Origin: Terriglobia bacterium
Lineage (GTDB): Bacteria > Acidobacteriota > Terriglobia > JAIQFV01
Direction: 5' to 3'
DNA: 64,000 nt
NCBI GenBank assembly: GCA_020072965.1
Contig: JAIQFY010000005.1
Coordinates: 248,001 to 312,000, forward strand
The notes under the pieces are model-generated. The model was not told where the DNA came from. It ran no database searches and worked only from the letters and a program-made list of their open reading frames with translations. A program made the position numbers and the translations under genes. This document shows positions 61,637 through 64,000 of the stretch, one piece after another. How positions within the stretch are numbered: position 1 is the first letter of the stretch; every line of letters begins with the position of its first letter.

Positions 61637-62866
61637 TTGACCAAAGACGACCGATTCATCGTGGGATTGGATGTGGGGACGACGGAGACCCGCGCCTTGA
61701 TCTGTGAAGTCGCGACCGACGGGCATCTGGAAGTCGCAGGATTCGGCCACGCGGAGTCGAAGGGCCTTCGCCAGGGGGTGGTGGTAAAACTCGATGAGGC
61801 AGTCCAGTCCATCAAGAAGGCGCTCGAAGAGGCGGAGTTGATGGCGGGGGTTCAGGCCGAATCAGTGTATGTGTCCCTTGGCGGCAAGCAGATCAAGAGC
61901 ATGAATAGCCAGGGCTCCATCGCGGTCCTGGGGCGCAACCGCGAGATCACCCGGGAGGATATCCGTCGAGTGCTCGAGGCCGCCCAGGCCGTCGCCCTGC
62001 CGTCCGATCGTGAAATTACCCATGTCCTCCGGCAGCAGTTTGTCGTGGACGAGCAGGATGGAATTGATGATCCCCTGGGAATGTTGGGAGTCCGCCTCGA
62101 AGTCAGTGTGCATATCATCACGAGTCCGGTCACGGCGGCTCAAAATGTCGTGACGGCGGCGAATCGTTCGGGGGCTTTTGTGAAAGGAACGGTGCTTCAA
62201 TCCCTGGCGGCCGCCGAAGCCACCCTGGCGCACGATGAAAAGGAATTGGGAGTGGCGCTGGTGGCCATGGGGAGCGGGACCACCGACCTTGCCATTTTTC
62301 TCCACGGCTCCGTGTGGCACACCTCGGTGGTGCCCATTGGGGGGGAGCACATCACCAGCGATCTGGCCGTGGGGTTGCGCACTCCGATCCCGGAGGCCGA
62401 GCGCCTCAAACAGGAACAGGGGTGCGCCATGACCCTGCTGGTGACCGAAGATCGCGAGGTGGAGGTGTCGGGCGTGGGCAGCCGCCGAACGCGAACGGTG
62501 CCGAGAAAACTTCTGTGTGACATTGTCCAGCCCCGGGTGGAAGAGATCCTCAGCCACGTCCGCGATGAGATACGAAACACCGGCCTCGAAAAACAGCTTG
62601 GTTCGGGAGTCGTTATCACCGGCGGCAACTCTAAGCTGCATGGGATGGTGGAGCTGGCGGAGCAGATCTTGAATTTACCGGTCCGCCAAGGGGTTCCGGA
62701 AGGGCTGAATGGACTGAGTGCCACCGTGAACAACCCGAGCCTCGCGACCACCGTGGGGTTGATTCGATATGGCAACAGGATCCGCATGGCGAAGCAGGCG
62801 GGCGGAAGGCATGCCTCGGGTCTGATGGAGCGTGCCGTCGAGCGTTTGAAGATTATCTTTCAGTAG
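61637..62866 (+). CDS. ftsA: Cell division protein FtsA
   Basis: Actin-like ATPase (409 aa) that tethers FtsZ to the membrane. IVGLDVGTTETRALICEV is the phosphate-1 motif. The SHS2-like 1C domain carries VYVSLGGKQIKSMNSQG. The phosphate-2 motif is VALVAMGSGTTDLAIF and the adenosine motif is VITGGNSKLHGMVELAEQILNLPVRQG. The C-terminus ends in a short amphipathic segment MERAVERLKIIF that fits the membrane-targeting helix. The start is a TTG with GGAG 10 bases upstream, 33 bases after ftsQ. It is upstream of ftsZ with a 142-base gap, enough for an extra ftsZ promoter. Confidence 0.95.
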   Translation: MTKDDRFIVGLDVGTTETRALICEVATDGHLEVAGFGHAESKGLRQGVVVKLDEAVQSIKKALEEAELMAGVQAESVYVSLGGKQIKSMNSQGSIAVLGRNREITREDIRRVLEAAQAVALPSDREITHVLRQQFVVDEQDGIDDPLGMLGVRLEVSVHIITSPVTAAQNVVTAANRSGAFVKGTVLQSLAAAEATLAHDEKELGVALVAMGSGTTDLAIFLHGSVWHTSVVPIGGEHITSDLAVGLRTPIPEAERLKQEQGCAMTLLVTEDREVEVSGVGSRRTRTVPRKLLCDIVQPRVEEILSHVRDEIRNTGLEKQLGSGVVITGGNSKLHGMVELAEQILNLPVRQGVPEGLNGLSATVNNPSLATTVGLIRYGNRIRMAKQAGGRHASGLMERAVERLKIIFQ

Positions 62867-63008
62867 GTTCTTTTTGTTTGCAAAAACAAAATCGCGGGGG
62901 TAAGTTCACCGTCTAGACTTCGGCACAACCCTCCAGGATGCGCAGCCTGGCCCGCTCCGACGGACCGCGATTTCAGGCCAAAATTCAATGCAAGGAGTGA
63001 ATGACAGC

Positions 63009-64000
63009 ATGACTGAAACAGCAAACGGTATTCGTCTAGCTTTTAATGATTCCCCCCGGAACCATGCCAAGATTAAGGTCATCGGCGTGGGAGGCGGTGG
63101 AGGTAACGCCGTCAATCGTATGATCGATGCCAAGATTGAAGGCGTTGAATTCATGGTCGCCAACACCGATCTTCAGGCGCTCAAAATTTCAAAGGCACCC
63201 ATCAAGATTCAACTGGGGGAGAAGCTCACCAAGGGGTTGGGTGCGGGTGCCAACCCGGTCGTTGGTCGCCAGGCGGCATTGGAGGATTCTGATAAGCTCC
63301 TCGAGGTGCTCGAAGGCGCGGATATGATCTTCGTGACCTCGGGCCTGGGAGGGGGAACCGGCACCGGCGCCGCGCCCATCATCGCGGCCCTGGGCGGGGA
63401 GCTGGGCGCCCTGACGGTGGCGGTTGTCACCTCTCCCTTCCTGTTTGAAGGGCGGAAGCGGATGCGCCAGGCCGAACAGGGAATGGAGGAGCTGCGCGAC
63501 TGCGTCGACACCGTAATCTCGATCCCCAACGAACGGCTGTTGCAATGCGTGGAGCGGGGAACTACCCTTTTTGACGCCTTCCGGGTCGCCGACGACATTT
63601 TGCGCCAGGCCGTCCAGGGGATCTCCGATATCATCACCATTCCCGGAATCATCAATCGCGACTTTGCGGACGTGAAGGCGATCATGGAAGACATGGGCAT
63701 GGCGGTCATGGGCACGGGGATTGCTTCCGGCGAGAACCGCGCCGCCGAAGCCGCCACCAAAGCCATCTCTTCACCGCTCCTCGAAGATCAGTCGGTCAAT
63801 GGCGCCAAGGGCGTCCTCATCAATATTACCGGCTCCAGCAACCTCATGCTGCACGAAGTGCATGATGCCTCCAACATCATTTTCAAGGCGGCCCATGAAG
63901 ATGCGAACATTATTTTTGGGGCGGTGCTCGATGACTCCATGGGAGAGAACATCAAAATCACGGTCATCGCCACCGGCTTCGGCCCGGAGAATCCGGGTCG
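63009..64000 (+). CDS. ftsZ: Cell division protein FtsZ (5' part, truncated by the window)
   Basis: Tubulin-like GTPase forming the division ring. The window contains about 330 codons of an expected 380-plus, ending in-frame at the edge. The GTP-binding core is intact: [16 protein letters not shown] (residues 22-37), the tubulin signature [13 protein letters not shown] near 113-125, [20 protein letters not shown] and the T7-loop region [14 protein letters not shown]. The C-terminal linker and the conserved tail that binds FtsA lie outside the window. AAGGAG precedes the chosen ATG by 11 bases; an ATG at 63001 is followed by a stop after three codons. Confidence 0.97.
   Translation, partial: MTETANGIRLAFNDSPRNHAKIKVIGVGGGGGNAVNRMIDAKIEGVEFMVANTDLQALKISKAPIKIQLGEKLTKGLGAGANPVVGRQAALEDSDKLLEVLEGADMIFVTSGLGGGTGTGAAPIIAALGGELGALTVAVVTSPFLFEGRKRMRQAEQGMEELRDCVDTVISIPNERLLQCVERGTTLFDAFRVADDILRQAVQGISDIITIPGIINRDFADVKAIMEDMGMAVMGTGIASGENRAAEAATKAISSPLLEDQSVNGAKGVLINITGSSNLMLHEVHDASNIIFKAAHEDANIIFGAVLDDSMGENIKITVIATGFGPENPG

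Overview
This is a 64 kb bacterial chromosomal window with fairly high G+C and densely packed genes. It holds no phage, insertion sequence, CRISPR array or other clear mobile gene. Gene content points to a Gram-negative-type bacterium, and my best guess is Acidobacteriota. The clues are an intact dcw cluster with an MraZ switch and a PASTA-tailed FtsI, a class II (B12) ribonucleotide reductase, a proton-pumping pyrophosphatase, c-type cytochromes, ferredoxin-linked 2-oxoacid oxidation and several DUF families. The phylum is an inference and not a sequence-proven fact.

Layout. Positions 1-13,100 carry scattered metabolic genes: a long transketolase-like enzyme, a class I aminotransferase, an SAM-cleaving DUF62 enzyme, a cysteine desulfurase, acetate kinase, a DUF2911 protein and the tRNA thiolase MnmA. 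Positions 13,100-20,200 hold two small membrane/coiled-coil proteins, HppA, an alkaline-phosphatase-fold enzyme, NrdJ and tRNA-Leu(UAA). Positions 20,300-28,900 are all minus strand: hemerythrin, a TPR protein, MaeB, a BCAM0308-like zinc protein, a cytochrome c, a YbaK-type deacylase and citrate synthase.

Positions 28,988-37,605 form a long minus-strand run. In transcription order it is MerR regulator, universal stress protein, alanine dehydrogenase, CoA-transferase, ferredoxin-like delta subunit, alpha subunit and fused beta-gamma subunit of a 2-oxoacid:ferredoxin oxidoreductase, a second ferredoxin, IlvE and GltA. It looks like a route from amino acids through 2-oxoacids to acyl-CoA, reduced ferredoxin and the citric acid cycle. 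Just upstream (37,922-39,298) is a sigma-54 enhancer-binding regulator whose PAS domain carries a four-cysteine motif. Sigma-54-like -24/-12 promoters flank it on both sides. One faces the MerR-led run. The other faces a Dabb-domain protein plus cytochrome c pair. Repeated TGTTGC/GCAACA elements lie 100-140 bp upstream of each. This regulatory island is the most interesting part of the window.

Positions 40,800-47,000 hold a ZIP metal transporter, a divergent YchF, a perfect 28-bp inverted repeat, a TPM protein / nucleotidyltransferase / LemA trio and a FecR-like proline-rich protein. Positions 47,148-64,000 are the division and cell-wall (dcw) cluster: mraZ, rsmH, ftsL, ftsI, murE, murF, mraY, murD, ftsW, murG, murC, ftsQ, ftsA and the 5' part of ftsZ. 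It starts from a strong promoter that overlaps an MraZ-box-like repeat. No murB or ddl is present in the cluster.

All functional calls rest on reading the translated sequences for family motifs; no database search was run.
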